Positions 9,704 through 21,176 of a stretch of 64,000 bases of DNA are shown piece by piece. Positions within the stretch are counted from its first letter, which is position 1, and each line of letters starts with the position of its first letter. A program made the position numbers and the translations under genes. This DNA is from an uncultured Litorivicinus sp. (GTDB lineage Bacteria; Pseudomonadota; Gammaproteobacteria; Pseudomonadales; Litorivicinaceae): NCBI GenBank assembly GCA_902594275.1, contig CACJLQ010000001.1, positions 93,606 through 157,605 on the forward strand. Direction: 5' to 3'. The notes beneath the pieces were generated by a model. The model ran no database searches. It was not told where the DNA came from and was given only the letters and a program-made list of their open reading frames with translations.

Positions 9704-11154
9704 GCCCTTAGCCAGTTCACCAACAGTGGGACTGGCCGCCCAGATGCGCCTTTTGCTTTGCCACCACTGAACCACGCGGTACCCGCGATATCCAAGTGCG
9801 CCCAACGGTACTTGTCAGTGAACCGTGATAAGAAACAGGCTGCGGTAATGGTTCCTGCATCACGACCACCGATATTGGCCATGTCTGCAAAATTGGAGTC
9901 CAACAATTTTTGATACGGCGCTTCGATTGGCAGTCTCCAACACGGATCACCGGTCTCACGACCGATGCGGTAGAGTTCATCTGCTAATTGGTCATCGGTA
10001 CTTAAAAGTCCAGTGTTGTGACGACCCAGTGCGATCAAACACGCACCGGTCAGGGTCGCGATATCGATCACAGCCTCTGGGTTCAATCGTTCAACATAGG
10101 TCAAGGCATCACACAAGACCAGCCGACCTTCAGCGTCGGTGTTTAGGATCTCGACCGTTTTACCGGCGAGCGTTTTGACCACGTCGCCAGGCTTTGTTGC
10201 ACGACCCGATGGCATATTTTCAACGGCCGCAATTACTCCGATGACGTTAGCTTCAAGGCCCATTTCACAAATGCTTTGCATACAACCCATAACAGTTGCC
10301 GCGCCACACATATCGAATTTCATTTCATCCATGGCGGCACTTGGCTTAAGACTGATACCACCTGTGTCGAAGGTCACGCCTTTACCGACCAAAATTTTGG
10401 GTTTGGCGTCTGCGTCCTTCGCTCCTTGGTAACTCAGAACGATGAAGCGTGCAGGCTCATCGCTACCGCGTGACACAGACAGCATACAATGCATTCCGAT
10501 CTGCTCGAGCGCGTCTTCGTCGAACACTTCGCACGAAAGTTTGCTGAACCGGTCAGCCAACTGTACGGCCTGATCTGCGAGATAGCGGGGCGTGCAGGTA
10601 TTACCAGGAAGATTACCGAGTTCACGAGTGACATTTGCGCCTTGACCGATCGTCATCCCCGTGGTGACGTGTATCTGATCGCTGGCTGAGCCAATGAGTG
10701 TCAGCGCTGCTAATATTTTTGTGTCATCGTCGGCGGGTTTCGGTTTGGTTGTGGTGTATTCATAGGCCGCCCAAATAAGACCATAGCCTAACCGTTCCTG
10801 CGCCCCTTGATCACCTCGCGTGAGCGATGCGATATCAAGCGTCGCCTCTGTAATCGGAAGGCCCTTAAGCGTTTTGCCGAGTCCAACAAAGGCATCGTTC
10901 TGTGCAAGCGCATCGAAGGAGTCTGCTTTGCCGACGCCGAGAAGTAGCAGTCGCTTGGCACTCAGACCTTGAGGGTTTCGCAACGTCATTTGTGATCCAG
11001 ATCTTGCTTTAAAGTCGCCAGAATCGATTAAATCTGAGATCAGCGTGTCGAGTTCCGCGCTGGTTCCCTCTACACTGTCACCTTCTGGGACACCGACGAC
11101 CAAACATTCGGTTTTGACATCAGTGAGAGAAGTTGAAGTCAGGCTAATCTTCAT
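9700..11154 (-). CDS. pepA: Cytosol (leucyl) aminopeptidase
   Basis: A 484-aa M17 aminopeptidase that removes N-terminal residues from peptides in the cytoplasm. The dimetal centre is seen in GKGVTFDTGGISLKPS (Lys and Asp ligands) and in the signature NTDAEGRLVLCDALTY near residue 340. In E. coli PepA also acts as a DNA-binding accessory factor; whether this one does is unknown. It is the first gene of the pepA-holC-valS operon and is divergent from lptF, with only about 45 bases between start codons. Confidence 0.95.
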   Translation of the reverse strand: MKISLTSTSLTDVKTECLVVGVPEGDSVEGTSAELDTLISDLIDSGDFKARSGSQMTLRNPQGLSAKRLLLLGVGKADSFDALAQNDAFVGLGKTLKGLPITEATLDIASLTRGDQGAQERLGYGLIWAAYEYTTTKPKPADDDTKILAALTLIGSASDQIHVTTGMTIGQGANVTRELGNLPGNTCTPRYLADQAVQLADRFSKLSCEVFDEDALEQIGMHCMLSVSRGSDEPARFIVLSYQGAKDADAKPKILVGKGVTFDTGGISLKPSAAMDEMKFDMCGAATVMGCMQSICEMGLEANVIGVIAAVENMPSGRATKPGDVVKTLAGKTVEILNTDAEGRLVLCDALTYVERLNPEAVIDIATLTGACLIALGRHNTGLLSTDDQLADELYRIGRETGDPCWRLPIEAPYQKLLDSNFADMANIGGRDAGTITAACFLSRFTDKYRWAHLDIAGTAWFSGGKAKGASGRPVPLLVNWLRA

Positions 11155-11198
11155 GGGTGGCTCCTTTAATTTTCGTTAAGCATGGGAGTGTAGGGCAT

Positions 11199-12269
11199 TT
11201 GATCATTCTGAGGTACTTCAGTCGCGAGATTCTGGAAACCACCGCGGGTGTTTCCCTCATTCTTTTATTAGTAGTGTTGAGTGGTCGATTTATCCAGTTC
11301 TTAGAAAAAGCAGCAAACGGGGAACTCTCTGTTGAACTGATGCTCACTATGATTCTTTGGCGCATTCCGTCATCCTTGGAACTGATTCTGCCGCTCTCGC
11401 TGACGCTCTCAGTGCTCTTGGTCATGGGACGAATGAACCAAGAATCAGAGCTCATCATTCTCCGTGCTGCAGGCTATTCCAATGGCCGTCTGTTTGCGAT
11501 GGTTTTGGTTCCTGCACTATTCATCGCGCTGATCGTTGGTTGGTTATCTATGGTGCTGTCACCCGAAGTGGCGCGAGAGCTCGACCGCCAGGTTGTCGCC
11601 AAAGAAAGCCTGACGGTCTTTGATACAGTGGTTCCTGGTCGCTTCCAAACCGACAAATCCGGTCGTCTGATTTATGCCGAATCAATTTCGGATGATCGTG
11701 AGTCTTTGATTGACGTTTTTATTGTCGAACCATCGAAACAGAAAAACACTGAGGTGTTCTTGACCGGCAAAACAGCGCGTCAGGAGCTGAATTCAGGTGA
11801 GAAATATCTCGTTCTGTTTGATGGCTATCGCCATATCGGTACAGACACGTCGCTAGATTGGGAAATTTCCAAGTTCGATCGATATTTGATTCGTCTCAAT
11901 CCAGAGACTGAGAACCGGCCCGACTCGTTAGATACCCGGTCCACCGAGGCCCTTATCGCATCGGGGCAGGCGCCAGAGCTAGCCATCGCATCATGGCGTG
12001 TTTCGTTGCCAGTTGTGTGCCTCTTCATGTTGCCCTGGGCATTTTTGATGGGACGTGGATCGCCGCGGCAAAGCCAATTTATCTGGGTGATCCCGATTAT
12101 CCTGATTCAGTTTGGCTACATCACAGCACTCTCATTTGCACAAAAGGCCATTACATTGGGTCAGTGGTCGCCATGGCCTGGTCTCTTTTGGGTGCACTTG
12201 GTATTGATTGGTACTATCAGTCTGATGATCGGTTTGGGGTCCTTTGCTCGTGGGAGGGGCTGGCTGTGA
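11199..12269 (+). CDS. lptF: LPS export ABC transporter permease LptF
   Basis: A 356-aa inner-membrane permease of the LptB2FG complex, which extracts lipopolysaccharide from the inner membrane. I prefer the TTG at 11199, giving the LptF-like start MIILRYFSREIL and an AGGG sequence just upstream. A GTG at 11157 in the same frame would add 14 residues. There are three N-terminal and three C-terminal membrane helices around a periplasmic beta-jellyroll domain (about residues 115-245). It overlaps lptG by four bases. The promoter must lie in the narrow gap to pepA or inside pepA. Confidence 0.9.
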   Translation: MIILRYFSREILETTAGVSLILLLVVLSGRFIQFLEKAANGELSVELMLTMILWRIPSSLELILPLSLTLSVLLVMGRMNQESELIILRAAGYSNGRLFAMVLVPALFIALIVGWLSMVLSPEVARELDRQVVAKESLTVFDTVVPGRFQTDKSGRLIYAESISDDRESLIDVFIVEPSKQKNTEVFLTGKTARQELNSGEKYLVLFDGYRHIGTDTSLDWEISKFDRYLIRLNPETENRPDSLDTRSTEALIASGQAPELAIASWRVSLPVVCLFMLPWAFLMGRGSPRQSQFIWVIPIILIQFGYITALSFAQKAITLGQWSPWPGLFWVHLVLIGTISLMIGLGSFARGRGWL

Positions 12270-13303
12270 ATCGCTCAACCTGGTTACTTGCTCGCGCGAT
12301 CTGGGTTTCGTTCGCAATCGTCTCCTTGGTGTTTTTCGGGCTCGAGCTCGTGTTTCGGGTGCTTGATGAAGCGAAATTGCCGCATACAAATTACACCGCA
12401 GACGAAATAGCGCTTGTCTCGATTTTTGGCATGCCGAGACGACTATATTTGGATTTACCGCTGATGGTATTGATTGCTGTCGCGGCAGGGCTTGGTGGTC
12501 TGGCGCAATCGAGTGAGCTCACGATTCTTCGAGCGGCCGGCCTCAGCATTCGGCGGATTTTCCTGAAGGTCATGTTTGTGCTTTCCCCCATTTTGGTCGG
12601 TTCGATAATCGTTGCTCAATTTGGAATGCCTCAAGCTGAACGGTTGAGTCAGGCTCTGAAGGATGCCAATGTCTCTGGTGGCGTGAAAGACTCGGTCTGG
12701 ACGCGGGAATCTGGACGCTATGTGTTTATTGAGGGTGCCCCAGATGGTTCGGTGCGGTTATGGAAGCAGATTGAAATGGCAGATTCTCGTTATGCAATCG
12801 AGCGGTTGATCGCATCATCCAACGTACGATTTGATGCAGATCAAGTCACACTCTCAAAAGCTCGCCTGTTGGCATTTGAGAGCAATCAAATTCGCCAACA
12901 AACCAACAACCTGAGCCAAGCAACCAAGCTGACCGAGCGGCAGGTGCGATGGTTGGTACAAAATCCAGATGCATTGTCATTGAGCGAGCTTTGGGATGCT
13001 GCCAGCTATTTAAGTGCCGAGGGACTGAACGCGCGTGCGCATAGCCAACTGTTTTGGCAGCGACTCTTACTCCCTGTTGCTCTAGTTGCGCTCGCACTCC
13101 TCGCATCGGCCACGGCCTTCGGATCGATGCGCTCGCTTAGGATGTCGACGCGCGTATTCTTAGCAGTGTTGTTGGGTCTCGTTTTTAAATACGCCATGGA
13201 TATGGCATCTCCTGCAGTATTTCTTGCAGGTGGTCACCCGTCACTTGCGATTATTCTTCCGCTTTTGATCCCGCTTCTGTTAACGCCCAGTTTATTGCGG
13301 TGA
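12266..13303 (+). CDS. lptG: LPS export ABC transporter permease LptG
   Basis: The 345-aa partner of LptF, with the same plan: three helices, a periplasmic domain, then three helices. It starts at GTG 12266, overlapping the lptF stop (GTGA), with GGGAGGGG upstream. The sequence SSELTILRAAGLSIRRI corresponds to the coupling helix that contacts the LptB ATPase and is also present in LptF (ESELIILRAAGYSNGRL). The gene ends 12 bases inside the convergent RDD protein gene. Confidence 0.92.
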   Translation: MNRSTWLLARAIWVSFAIVSLVFFGLELVFRVLDEAKLPHTNYTADEIALVSIFGMPRRLYLDLPLMVLIAVAAGLGGLAQSSELTILRAAGLSIRRIFLKVMFVLSPILVGSIIVAQFGMPQAERLSQALKDANVSGGVKDSVWTRESGRYVFIEGAPDGSVRLWKQIEMADSRYAIERLIASSNVRFDADQVTLSKARLLAFESNQIRQQTNNLSQATKLTERQVRWLVQNPDALSLSELWDAASYLSAEGLNARAHSQLFWQRLLLPVALVALALLASATAFGSMRSLRMSTRVFLAVLLGLVFKYAMDMASPAVFLAGGHPSLAIILPLLIPLLLTPSLLR

Positions 13304-13717
13304 TTTCTGAGGCTTAGGTTCAGTAACAACCCGAGTATTTGAGAGACGGTCGTAGACTGTCTGACCGATTGGTGACAACCACCCAGTGAATAGCATGACA
13401 CCCGTTGGCGCGAGTGTTACGACACACCATGCCAATCGCTTAAATGCCAAATCGTTGGTAATGGCTTCGTCATCTAATCCAACCAGACGAAGGCGCCACG
13501 CGCGCATGCCAGCAGTTTGACCACCACGTGACCAAGACCACCAAAAATAACCACCAACAGACAATACGATTAGCATTTGTGTTAGCCAGGCTGGCGCCTC
13601 ACCTTGGGCAATGACAGACGAAACCAGTCCAGAGATCAGAATAAGGGCGGTCACCACAAGTCCGTCATAAATCAATGCGAGCAGTCTCTTCCATATGGGT
13701 GCACTACTGACTTGCAT
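13292..13717 (-). CDS. RDD-family membrane protein
   Basis: A 141-aa membrane protein of the RDD family. It has three or four predicted transmembrane segments (about residues 15-38, 45-63 and 90-115), an Asp in the first helix (LIYDGLV) and the conserved GMRAWRLRLV segment. Family functions are mostly unknown; some members are linked to ion transport. It overlaps the upstream Bax-like gene by 14 bases and is the last gene of a minus-strand operon that converges on lptG. Confidence 0.75.
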   Translation of the reverse strand: MQVSSAPIWKRLLALIYDGLVVTALILISGLVSSVIAQGEAPAWLTQMLIVLSVGGYFWWSWSRGGQTAGMRAWRLRLVGLDDEAITNDLAFKRLAWCVVTLAPTGVMLFTGWLSPIGQTVYDRLSNTRVVTEPKPQKSPQ

Positions 13718-14492
13718 GCGGTGCGACCTGTTGTGCGAGCTGAATATAATCCGAGCGAAACACTGAGCGTAAAATTTTTAAATATTGTTTCCCCAGTTCA
13801 GAGTACCGGCTGAGAGTTGGAATCAGCGCCTTGGTCGTCAGCGGTTCGTTTTGAGTTCGGAGATCTAGTCGCACCTGTCGAAGTTTTCGGTAGGCCTTGT
13901 GGGTATTGATGTTCTGGTAATAGGCAGCAACTGAATCACCCACTGTATCAAACCGCCGAACTTCTAAATTTTTGTTCGTGTTGCCTTTCGGTTTGATTCC
14001 GCAGCCCTGTGCATAGCACTGATGACCGAAGTAATTGTTGCCTTCGAGTGCGAACCGGGACTGACCCCAGGCTGACTCAATGGCTGCTTGTGTTGCAACT
14101 AGCGCAGGCGGCAAGCCATCTACGCGAAGATAAAGCTCTGCCTCGAGATGATCGAGCGAGGTATTTGGATCGAGCTCGAAATGCTCGATTAACAGAGCAA
14201 GGGCTGGATCCCGATCCACATGTTTTGTTTGCCGCTCGATGATGCCAGGAACAAATGCACGTACGGCGCGCAACCGCTCATTTTCTTGCTCGGCGTAATC
14301 CATCACCAATCGTGCGAATTGCTGCCGTCGGTCCTCGATTGATGCATTCACGAACAACGCCGGTCGTCGTGACTCGATGAGCGATTCAAGTTCTTTTCGA
14401 TCAAATTCAGCTAAATCTGGTTCATGGGTTAGCGCTGTGTACAACAACCCGGCGGTCGCGACCACTGTTGCAAGTGTCGCGTGTTTGATCAT
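13704..14492 (-). CDS. Bax-like glucosaminidase (peptidoglycan hydrolase)
   Basis: A 262-aa protein with an N-terminal membrane anchor or signal sequence (residues about 4-22) and a C-terminal endo-beta-N-acetylglucosaminidase domain like E. coli Bax and flagellar FlgJ. The active-site region is ATQAAIESAWGQSRFA, with the catalytic Glu in AAIES, followed by GNNYFGHQC. It probably cleaves peptidoglycan glycan strands in the periplasm. ATG at 14492 overlaps the stop of the glycosyltransferase upstream (ATGA). Confidence 0.85.
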   Translation of the reverse strand: MIKHATLATVVATAGLLYTALTHEPDLAEFDRKELESLIESRRPALFVNASIEDRRQQFARLVMDYAEQENERLRAVRAFVPGIIERQTKHVDRDPALALLIEHFELDPNTSLDHLEAELYLRVDGLPPALVATQAAIESAWGQSRFALEGNNYFGHQCYAQGCGIKPKGNTNKNLEVRRFDTVGDSVAAYYQNINTHKAYRKLRQVRLDLRTQNEPLTTKALIPTLSRYSELGKQYLKILRSVFRSDYIQLAQQVAPHASQ

Positions 14493-15298
14493 GAGTCTGG
14501 CTTACCGACTTTAGGCATGGTTGGTTCCGTCCACTCGTTTTGTAGTTCAGCTAGTTTCGCATATTTATAAAACGCACCGATAAATCCGCCAATCGCAATC
14601 GCAAATCCAGCACGACCATCTCGCCATCCGCTCTTTAACAGGTATATCTTCAAAAACATCGATAGACCGTGAATGAGGGCTGGGCCCATGCCGCCGATTT
14701 TGTTATTCCGCAGTAGTTTCTGAGCACCGAGTGTTGAGTAACGCTGCGCTTTATGAAGCATCTGCTCGAGATTCTCGAAAGGGAATTGCCAAATCGACTG
14801 TGTGAGGTATCCAATTGGACCGTCACAGATAAACCCTTCGTGGACTTCTTCAAGCGTGTAGCTCAAGCGACCTTGTCGAAACAATTGGGGCTGCCGGTAA
14901 TCAGGATTCCAGCCAGAATGCTGAACCCACCGTCCAAGCAGATAATTTTTGCGCGGCATGAAATATGCGACGGGACCGTTTGGGTCATTTTTTCTGACGA
15001 TAGAAAGAATTTCATCACGCGCCTCGGGCGTACAACGCTCGTCGGAATCTAACGAGAAAATCCACTCATGCTGACAGGATGCAATGGCTTCATTTCGCAG
15101 TTTACCGAAACCGCTGAAATCGATTTGGACAACGCGAGCACCAAGTTCCTCAGCAATTTCTGCAGTCTCGTCGGTTGAGTGCGAGTCGCAGAGGATCACT
15201 TCGTCAGCCCATTCGATGACGCTTTCGATCGCAGGACGGATTTTATTGGCTTCGTTGAAGGCGATGATGTAGCAGCTGACTTTTGACACAGGCGTCAT
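14489..15298 (-). CDS. WaaE/KdtX-like family 2 glycosyltransferase
   Basis: A 269-aa GT2 enzyme of the WaaE (KdtX) type, which adds a sugar to the LPS core in other bacteria. It has SCYIIAFNEANKI at the N terminus, a CDSHSTDET segment (nucleotide binding) and the metal-binding SLDSDER. A hydrophobic C-terminal segment near residues 220-245 may attach it to the membrane. I chose ATG at 15298; a longer frame would run into the tRNA gene. Only 19 bases separate it from the tRNA-Leu 3' end, so it may be transcribed with the tRNA. Confidence 0.82.
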   Translation of the reverse strand: MTPVSKVSCYIIAFNEANKIRPAIESVIEWADEVILCDSHSTDETAEIAEELGARVVQIDFSGFGKLRNEAIASCQHEWIFSLDSDERCTPEARDEILSIVRKNDPNGPVAYFMPRKNYLLGRWVQHSGWNPDYRQPQLFRQGRLSYTLEEVHEGFICDGPIGYLTQSIWQFPFENLEQMLHKAQRYSTLGAQKLLRNNKIGGMGPALIHGLSMFLKIYLLKSGWRDGRAGFAIAIGGFIGAFYKYAKLAELQNEWTEPTMPKVGKPDS

Positions 15299-15317
15299 CT
15301 TTTGGCTGTTTTTAATG

Positions 15318-15404
15318 TGGTACCGAAGGGGGGACTCGAACCCCCAAGCCCGCAAAGGCAACGGATTTTGAATCCGTCGTGTCTACCAGTTCCACCACTT
15401 CGGC
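15318..15404 (-). tRNA. tRNA-Leu (anticodon CAA)
   Basis: An 87-nt class II tRNA with a long variable arm. The acceptor stem GCCGAAG/CTTCGGT has a G-U first pair. The anticodon loop is TTCAAAA, giving CAA, which reads UUG. The T arm contains GGTTCGAGTCC and CCA is encoded. Read on the minus strand it precedes the WaaE-like gene. Confidence 0.95.
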
Positions 15405-15647
15405 AACGGGAGGCGAATACTAAACAAAGAGGACGTCGTTGTCATCTGCTTTTGGTTTCGCAGATCCAAATCCAAGCCATTAGCAGTCAAAAATATCTTT
15501 TGTCGACTCGTTTTCTGCGATGAATATGTCAGCTCGCCTCTGCAGAAAAAAATGCTCGACGAGGTTCTCATTGAATGAGCGTCAAAACTAACCTTGCAAA
15601 TGATCAGATTATTGGTTTTGTCCATATAGGATATTTGCCATAGCTTC

Positions 15648-16009
15648 ACGTGTGATGTTTGGGTTGTTAAAACCAGAGATCGTTTTGATTGGTGGTTCAA
15701 GGCCCAAAGTGATCGAGATCGAGCGACTGTGCTGGCCGTGATGATGCTGTTGGTCGATCGTGGGCCCAGGCTAACAAGGCCTTACGCAGATTTTGGGAAA
15801 GGCTCTCGATTCGGCAATATGAAGGAAATGAGAATTCAGAGCAAAGGCCGGCCGACTTGAGCGATGTTTGCATTCGATCCGAAGCGATAGGCGATCGTTC
15901 TGTACGTAGGCAACAAATCGAAAGACCCTAAACGTTTGTATCGAAAAATGGTGGCCATTGCCGACGAAGAGTTTGCTGGCTATCTAGCTCGGTTAAATGA
16001 GAGACGAAA
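15648..16009 (+). pseudogene. Broken HigB/Gp49-like (RelE superfamily) toxin gene
   Basis: One reading frame carries recognisable Gp49/HigB-type toxin sequence across two stop codons. Segments such as DWWFKAQSDRDR, GSRFGNMKEMRIQ, MFAFDPKR, AIVLYVGNKSKDPKR and MVAIADEEFAGYLARL appear in the expected family order. TGA at 15858-15860 replaces a codon after the GRP segment, and TAG at 15888-15890 follows FDPKR. Both are one C-to-T change from Arg or Gln. No ATG, GTG or TTG lies at the expected start; ACG at 15648 sits where a start would be. The frame then runs on past the antitoxin start to 16130, so the end given here is approximate. Toxins of this family cut mRNA on the ribosome; this copy should be inactive. 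Confidence 0.75.
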
Positions 16010-16312
16010 ATGGGTAGAGACTCAGACCAAATCCTTCAGGATGAAGATCCTCAAGTCGTCCGTACGGCAAAAGATTCTGCGAGCCAAACGCTCATCAACA
16101 TCCACTTGGCGGAATTGCGTGAACGGATGAAATTGACGCAATCCGACATTGCCAATACTCTGGGCGTAAGACAACCAACTGTCTCAAATATAGAGCAACG
16201 TGGCCGCGATCTGCGGTTATCCTCGTTAAACCGTTACGTTGAAGCGTCTGGCGGAAAGGTACGCTTGCAGATTGATTTATCTGATAGCTCTCATTATCGA
16301 TTTCGCTTGTGA
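16010..16312 (+). CDS. HigA-like XRE-family antitoxin
   Basis: A 100-aa protein with a Cro/CI-type helix-turn-helix at about residues 38-70. LTQSDIANTLGVRQPTVSNIE is the recognition region and is followed by the antitoxin-like segment RLSSLNRYVEASGGKV. Such antitoxins bind their toxin and repress their own operon. It directly follows the broken toxin frame in the usual toxin-first order of HigBA loci. The antitoxin is intact, so it is either an orphan left after toxin loss or protects against a related toxin elsewhere. Confidence 0.8.
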   Translation: MGRDSDQILQDEDPQVVRTAKDSASQTLINIHLAELRERMKLTQSDIANTLGVRQPTVSNIEQRGRDLRLSSLNRYVEASGGKVRLQIDLSDSSHYRFRL

Positions 16313-16386
16313 TTGGATGCACTAGTAGCTGTGTTACCGGAACAAAAACAGTAGACTTCGCTTCCAATTATTAGCCGAGACCTCTG

Positions 16387-18556
<2,170 letters not shown>

Positions 18557-18991
18557 ACGATCTCTTAAGCTGGCTTCACTCAGTCGCTTAGGGTCCTGTT
18601 TGTAAAAAAATTATAGGTAACCGCTACTTGAGCTGTTTCTGACTGGTCTTTTTGTTCGGCAATCAGAATTTACTGAGTCGATTGAGTAGATTCACTCAGT
18701 GTCGTGACTACTCTGATAATTCGTCGTTTGACAGAAACCTAGGCGAACAGGATAGAAAGGAATTCTGCTGTAGTGAAATGGATTGTCATGAATGAACAGT
18801 GCTTTTTGTAAGCCCTCAAAAATTTTTCACAGTGACTCGAACTCACCTTATGAATCATTCAGGCTAGGCAGTTTGGCTTGGTTTCACGATTTCAATCGTT
18901 TTATGGCCATTTAAAACTGATCAAGGTTGCCTAAGTGCCCCGCACCCTGTAGTTTGACGCGACTTTCAAAACTTCACTGGATGATGTTGAT
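18557..18991 (+). other. Intergenic region between tgt and yajC
   Basis: No supported gene is seen in these 435 bases. The 10-mer TTCACTCAGT occurs twice (18575-18584 and 18691-18700), and ACTGAGT at 18672-18678 forms an inverted repeat with the second copy. The yajC promoter probably lies in the last 60 bases, but I see no hexamers I would defend. Confidence 0.4.
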
Positions 18992-19315
18992 ATGATTTCG
19001 AGCGCATACGCGAACACGGCGCCAGCTGGCCCGGATCCAATGTTTCAAATTCTGATGTTGGTCGGCTTCATTGCCATCTTTTACTTCTTACTGTGGCGTC
19101 CACAGCAGAAGCGTGCAAAAGAGCACAAGAACCTGATCGAAAACCTCGCGAAAGGTGATGAGATCGCGACAGGTGGCGGTTTAATGGGTCGTATCACCAG
19201 AGTGACAGACGATGTGATCACTGTTGAAATCGCAAACGGCGTTGAAGTGTTGGTCCAAAAGCCAGCGGTTGCCGTATTGCTCCCAAAGGGCACTTTGAAA
19301 GACTCAAACGCATAA
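18992..19315 (+). CDS. yajC: Sec translocon accessory protein YajC
   Basis: A 107-aa single-pass inner-membrane protein that associates with SecDF. One transmembrane helix (residues about 20-38) ends in FYFLLWRPQQKRAKEH, the family hallmark. A small beta domain follows, with GDEIATGGGLMGRITRV. It lies directly before secD, the standard order yajC-secD-secF. Confidence 0.95.
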   Translation: MISSAYANTAPAGPDPMFQILMLVGFIAIFYFLLWRPQQKRAKEHKNLIENLAKGDEIATGGGLMGRITRVTDDVITVEIANGVEVLVQKPAVAVLLPKGTLKDSNA

Positions 19316-19326
19316 TTGGGTAGGCT

Positions 19327-21174
19327 GTGATTCAACGCTTCTCACTCTGGAAGACGATCGTCGTGATCGTCTCCCTCGTCTTTGGTACGCTATACGGCTT
19401 ACCAAACGGTTTCCCGGATGATCCGGCTGTACAAATTACGTCAAACCGGTCCACAGAGCTTCTCAGCGAGTTCGATGCCATTCGGGCTGAGGACGCACTG
19501 AAAGAAGCTGGGATTGCAACGATTGCACTTGATTTTGACGGCTCTCAAGCGCTGATTCGGTTTGATTCGATTGAGACCCAAATCAAGGCTAAGGGTGTGA
19601 TTCAAGCAGCGCTCGGTTCTGATTTTATTGTCGCTCTAAACCTCGCACCAAAGACACCTGAGTGGCTGCAGGCGATTGGCGCGAATCCAATGAAGCTGGG
19701 TCTCGACCTGCGTGGTGGTGTGCATTTCTTAATGGAAGTGGATCTTCGAGCTGCGGTATCACAGCGACTCGATGCATACGCTTCTGAAATTAAGCAGATG
19801 TTGCGGCAAGAACGCATTCGTTTCCGTTCGGTGGATGTGAAGCCTGGCGGTGAAATCGAGATCCGTTTCTTAAACACTGAAACGCGCGCACAGGGCGTTG
19901 AGCGTATTCGCACCGAATACTCAGGCGCATTTGCGTATCGGGAAGCAGATCGTGATGGCGCTGCCTTTATCAGTCTTCTGCTGGCGGAAGGTGAGCAGGC
20001 AAACATCGAAGACTATGCAGTCAGCCAAAACTTGACCACGCTTCGGAATCGTGTGAACGAACTTGGTGTGTCTGAGCCGCTCGTTCAGCGTCAGGGTCGA
20101 AACCGCATTGTTGTCGAGCTACCAGGTGTGCAGGACACAGCGACCGCAAAGCGAGTGTTGGGCGCGACAGCGAACCTTGAGTTCAGGCTTGAAGCGCTCC
20201 CTGATACACCAGTTCGCGAGACACAACAATTCAAGTTCCGCGCCGAGGACCGGATCGCTCAACTCGAGCGCGATATCATTACGACGGGCAATTCTGTGAG
20301 TGATGCGCGTTCAAGTTTTGACGAAAACGGGATGCCTCAGGTCAACATCAACTTGGACGCGTCCGGTGGTCGCCGGATGGCTGATGTCACCAAGACATCT
20401 GTTGGGCGTCGGATGGCCGTGATTTTTATCGAGTCGCGAACGCGTAACGAGATCGATCGTCAAACGGGTGAGATAATGCAGGTTCGTTACAAAGAGCAGG
20501 GCATCATTTCGTTAGCAACGATCCAGGCAGTCCTCGGCAATCAATTTCGGATTACGGGTCTTGATAATGCGCGAGAATCGTCTGAGTTAGCTTTGCTATT
20601 GCGAGCAGGTGCGTTAGCAGCACCAATTTATTTCGTTGAAGAGCGAACCATCGGTCCGAGTCTTGGTGCTGAGAACATAGAGCGGGGCTTGAACTCGGTC
20701 ATCATTGGCTTTGTCTTGGTGATGTGTTTCATGATCGCGTTCTATAAAGGATTCGGTGTCATTGCGAACCTTGCGCTTGCAGTTAATCTCGTCTTGCTAA
20801 TTGCGATTATGAGTCTCTTCCAGGCCGTGCTCACGCTTCCCGGCATTGCAGGAATCGTGTTGACTGTTGGGATGGCAGTCGACGCGAACGTCCTGATTTT
20901 CTCTCGCATTCGCGAGGAGCGGATGCGAGGTCTTGCCGACCCACAAGCGATCCGCGTTGGTTTTGAGCGCGCATTTGTCACAATTCTTGACTCGAACATC
21001 ACCACTTTGCTCGTTGCCATTATCCTTGCGGGAATTGGCTCTGGCCCGGTGAAAGGTTTTGCGATTACGCTGGCTATTGGTATCTGCACTTCACTCTTTA
21101 CCGCAACCTTGGTGACTCGCTTAACGGTTGAGGGCCTCTTTAGTCATCGTCATTTACCGAAGTGGGCCCTGTAG
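19327..21174 (+). CDS. secD: Protein translocase subunit SecD
   Basis: A 615-aa inner-membrane protein that uses proton flow to complete protein export. The first helix lies at about residues 8-25, then a large periplasmic part with the P1 domain (LGLDLRGGVHFLMEVD is the conserved D1 motif). Five more helices follow from about residue 450. The segment GMAVDANVLIFSRIREE contains the conserved Asp and Arg of the proton path. It starts at GTG 19327, 11 bases after yajC. Confidence 0.96.
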   Translation: MIQRFSLWKTIVVIVSLVFGTLYGLPNGFPDDPAVQITSNRSTELLSEFDAIRAEDALKEAGIATIALDFDGSQALIRFDSIETQIKAKGVIQAALGSDFIVALNLAPKTPEWLQAIGANPMKLGLDLRGGVHFLMEVDLRAAVSQRLDAYASEIKQMLRQERIRFRSVDVKPGGEIEIRFLNTETRAQGVERIRTEYSGAFAYREADRDGAAFISLLLAEGEQANIEDYAVSQNLTTLRNRVNELGVSEPLVQRQGRNRIVVELPGVQDTATAKRVLGATANLEFRLEALPDTPVRETQQFKFRAEDRIAQLERDIITTGNSVSDARSSFDENGMPQVNINLDASGGRRMADVTKTSVGRRMAVIFIESRTRNEIDRQTGEIMQVRYKEQGIISLATIQAVLGNQFRITGLDNARESSELALLLRAGALAAPIYFVEERTIGPSLGAENIERGLNSVIIGFVLVMCFMIAFYKGFGVIANLALAVNLVLLIAIMSLFQAVLTLPGIAGIVLTVGMAVDANVLIFSRIREERMRGLADPQAIRVGFERAFVTILDSNITTLLVAIILAGIGSGPVKGFAITLAIGICTSLFTATLVTRLTVEGLFSHRHLPKWAL

Positions 21175-21176
21175 TC

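Noticed and set aside
15383..15700. Minus-strand frame of 105 codons overlapping the tRNA-Leu gene
   Set aside because: It runs through the tRNA and the toxin remnant and has no family sequence.
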